Shown here one piece after another: positions 14,569 to 15,837 of a stretch of 15,837 nucleotides of DNA. The stretch is from positions 1 to 15,837 of the forward strand of contig CAYRSH010000037.1 in the NCBI GenBank assembly GCA_964426895.1, written 5' to 3'. This DNA comes from Caldipriscus sp964426895 (GTDB lineage Bacteria > Hydrothermota > Hydrothermia > LBFQ01). The notes beneath the pieces are model-generated. The model saw nothing but the letters and a program-made list of their open reading frames with translations, did not search any database and had not been told where the DNA came from. The first letter of the stretch is position 1. The number at the start of each line of letters is the position of its first letter. The position numbers were made by a program, and so were the translations under genes.

Positions 14569-14832
14569 GGGCCGGGATACAGGATTAAGTGGAAATATAC
14601 GCAGGAAGTTCCTGTTCCGAAGGAGTGGAAGGTATGGTTATGGGATGAGGGGGCAAAAGCCCCCCTTGAGAAGCTCATTTACAGGGTTCTAACTTATGGG
14701 AAATTCGGCGATATAAAGAAAATCTACGAGATGTATCCAGAAGAGACTTATGAACTGGCCTTTCGCTATCCCGATATAAAGAGGGGTGTTAGGTTCTGGT
14801 TAAAGGTATGGCATGATAAAGTTAAGGATTGA
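14569..14832 (+). CDS. DUF6922-like antitoxin partner of AbiEii toxin (5' end in gap)
   Basis: 87 codons are visible, open from the gap to TGA 14832. The core PKEWKVWLWDEG, LEKLIYRVLTYGKFGDIKKI and ending RGVRFWLKVW match the usual plan of the small proteins (DUF6922) that sit just upstream of AbiEii nucleotidyltransferase toxins: LFWD..., a helix with RVLxYG, then a C-terminal ...FW helix. The match is from remembered pattern, not a search. There is no in-frame ATG, GTG or TTG before the core, so the start lies in the gap. It overlaps the toxin gene by 20 nt, as expected for a coupled toxin-antitoxin pair. It probably neutralises the toxin and may autoregulate the operon. Confidence 0.6.
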   Translation, partial: GPGYRIKWKYTQEVPVPKEWKVWLWDEGAKAPLEKLIYRVLTYGKFGDIKKIYEMYPEETYELAFRYPDIKRGVRFWLKVWHDKVKD

Positions 14833-15427
14833 TAGGGATCTATTCAACAGAATGAGGAGCCTTGCACGGGAAATAGGGGAAAGTTTGAAGCACTTTTATT
14901 TATCCGGAGGGACCGCCATAATGTTTAAATATCAACACAGAATGAGTATAGATTTGGATTTCTTTGGATACAGGGAATTTTCAAAAAGGGGATTGGCGAT
15001 GAAACTCAGGAGAATGTTTTCCGTAGAGGATATTGAAGAAGGAATAGATGATATTAATTTCATCATAAACGGCATAAGGGTTTCCTTCGTATATTTCCCC
15101 TTTAAGAATATCAAACATACGGAAAAGATAGATGGGATAAGGATAGCCCACGATTACGATTTACTCCTAAACAAAATTTATGTGGCAGGCAGGAGGATAG
15201 ACCCGAAGGACCCTTACGATTTTGCCTTTCTGTACTATAATGGCAAAGTGCCTAAGGATTGGGGTGTAATAAAGTCGGATTTTGAGAAGAAGTTTCCCTC
15301 ACAGAGTTTTGAAATCTACATGGGTGCTTTGCTTAACTTGGATGATTATCCCCAACTAATAGAACCGGCAAAAATGCAGATTAAAAGTATAAAGAGGGAT
15401 TTTATAAGTTGGGTTTCATCACATTAA
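14813..15427 (+). CDS. AbiEii/MenT-type nucleotidyltransferase toxin
   Basis: The protein has 204 residues. The nucleotidyltransferase motifs are intact: HFYLSGGTAI (Gly32-Gly33), QHRMSIDLDFF with His42-Arg43, Ser45, Asp47 and Asp49, then DLLLNKIYVAGRR with Lys121 and Arg127/Arg128, and PKDPYDFAFLY with Asp133 and Asp136. Family members (AbiEii, MenT) transfer nucleotides to targets such as tRNA ends, halting growth, and act as type IV or related toxins in phage defence or plasmid stability. ATG 14813 lies inside the antitoxin-like gene. No strong SD is visible, consistent with translational coupling. The C-terminus is a little short, and an out-of-frame remnant follows. Confidence 0.8.
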   Translation: MIKLRIDRDLFNRMRSLAREIGESLKHFYLSGGTAIMFKYQHRMSIDLDFFGYREFSKRGLAMKLRRMFSVEDIEEGIDDINFIINGIRVSFVYFPFKNIKHTEKIDGIRIAHDYDLLLNKIYVAGRRIDPKDPYDFAFLYYNGKVPKDWGVIKSDFEKKFPSQSFEIYMGALLNLDDYPQLIEPAKMQIKSIKRDFISWVSSH

Positions 15428-15562
15428 AGGATACATAATACCCGATTTAAGAGGGGAGGACTTGCTTCCTCTTGGGTGGAGGAAGGGGCTGATATAAGCG
15501 GGGATGAGGCTTTGAAATACTTAAAAGAAGCCTGCGATAGGAAATACGCCAAGGGTTCTTAA
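15408..15562 (+). pseudogene. Possible frameshifted remnant of a small ORF after the toxin
   Basis: Two adjoining frames read like one protein split near 15476. The first (from 15408) gives HHIKGYIIPDLRGEDLLPLG. The second (15476-15562) gives VEEGADISGDEALKYLKEA and ends CDRKYAKGS before TAA. The junction is a G-rich stretch (GGGTGGAGGAAGGGG) where an insertion or deletion, or a sequencing error, is easy. No start codon with an RBS is seen. The family is unknown; the helical charged C-terminus would suit a small antitoxin-type protein. Confidence is low. Confidence 0.3.
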
Positions 15563-15597
15563 CAAAAGTTCCACAATGATGAAAGTTTTTGTTTTCT

Positions 15598-15603
15598 TAT
15601 AAT
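15598..15603 (+). promoter_or_regulatory. -10-like TATAAT
   Basis: TCTTATAAT is followed at once by GTG/ATG triplets too close to be starts for this promoter. It could drive a transcript into the right-edge region. No matching -35 is visible. Confidence 0.3.
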
Positions 15604-15719
15604 GTGTTTTGGCGTATCGCTTTGTGCTTTATACAACCACATTCGGTATTTGGCGAATGGAGGGATAAGGGTATAAAGTGGGATTCGTCAACTTCAACCC
15701 ACCGCGAAAGAAACACCCT

Positions 15720-15740
15720 TATAATACCCGGAAAGGAGGT
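15720..15740 (+). promoter_or_regulatory. CCTTATAAT promoter followed by consensus SD
   Basis: TATAAT is at 15720-15725 within CCTTATAAT, and AAAGGAGGT at 15732-15740 lies right where transcription should begin. An ATG at 15743 opens only Met-Val-Gly-Lys before TAA. Either this is a leader peptide, or the AGGAGG is part of a structured RNA. Confidence 0.5.
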
Positions 15741-15757
15741 AAATGGTAGGTAAGTAA

Positions 15758-15837
15758 AAAGAGTGGGAGGGGAAAGGGGGGTAGTGGGAGGGGCTACCCA
15801 CCCTTGAAAGGGCTCCACCGACCCGGGCAAGTGGGTA
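15758..15837 (+). ncRNA. Candidate structured RNA, GC-rich, right-truncated
   Basis: The last 80 bases are strongly GC-rich in an AT-rich genome, as the tRNA is. Possible pairings are GGGTAG (15779-15784) with CTACCC (15794-15799), and the alternative TACCCAC (15795-15801) with GTGGGTA (15831-15837). The pairings exclude each other, as in a switch. G-runs at 15765-15793 could also form a quadruplex. A direct repeat AGTGGGAGGGG occurs at 15762 and 15783. No long ORF with a start fits. I could not match it to RNase P, tmRNA or SRP RNA. The window ends inside it. Confidence 0.35.

Larger units (their letters stand above)
15428..15837. other. About 410 bp without an intact gene
   Basis: This stretch holds the split small ORF above, two TATAAT promoter-like boxes (15598 and 15720), a consensus SD before a 4-codon ORF (15743-15757) and a GC-rich, G-tract-rich end. 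A 49-codon GTG frame (15604-15753) exists, but nothing beyond its openness supports it. Confidence 0.6.

Noticed and set aside
15597..15830. Minus-strand 77-codon ORF at the right edge
   Set aside because: Its proline-rich, low-complexity product is simply the complement of the G-rich segment, with no RBS or promoter on that strand.
15758..15837. RNase P RNA 5' region
   Set aside because: AAAGGGCTCCACC looks somewhat like the conserved GAGGAAAGUCCGGGCUCC block, but the invariant GAGGAAAGUC core is absent.

Overview
The window is AT-rich, very compactly packed bacterial DNA. It encodes a diderm envelope: an OstA/LptA-like protein, a lipoprotein and an outer-membrane-barrel-like protein. It also carries a gingipain-type (C25) protease with FG-GAP repeats and a Por/T9SS-type C-terminal sorting domain. 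The tRNA has nearly all-GC stems in an AT-rich background, which points to a thermophile. Together these fit the Candidatus Hydrothermae / WOR-3 group of uncultured thermophiles. That assignment is inference from style and gene content, not from a marker gene.

Layout. Positions 1-268 hold the end of a coiled-coil, membrane-anchored protein. 385-723 is a four-helix holin-IV (PF04020-like) membrane protein. Convergent to it on the minus strand are an OstA/LptA-like gene (725-1570) and an unknown 190-residue gene (1607-2179). Divergent from these are a lipoprotein (2250-2681) and then a plus-strand cluster: the 1350-aa secreted C25 protease, a TPR protein, a YidD-like insertion factor, a 24-residue CcmD-like membrane microprotein and an ABC exporter (ends 10752). 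A minus-strand pair, secG then a GT4 glycosyltransferase (12156 to 10749), converges on it, with overlapping stop codons. Divergent from secG, tRNA-Arg(ACG) leads directly into a 79-codon ORF, an inositol-monophosphatase-family enzyme and an outer-membrane barrel protein. A 100-N scaffold gap (14468-14567) follows, then a DUF6922-like antitoxin and AbiEii-like nucleotidyltransferase toxin, and about 400 bp without an intact gene. The window ends in a GC-rich, G-tract-rich segment behind a strong promoter.

How it works. Genes within clusters overlap by ATGA (6772, 8843, 8914, 12518) or TTGA (13294), suggesting translational coupling. Genes heading transcription units instead have a TATAAT/TAAAAT hexamer about 6-11 nt before the start codon, which implies leaderless mRNAs; the 9-mer CCTTATAAT recurs at five of these sites. 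The most unusual items are the leaderless architecture, the tRNA whose 3' end lies 1 nt before a TTG start codon, the hidden CcmD-like microprotein, the ABC exporter lacking its X-loop region, and the GC-rich RNA candidate at the right edge.
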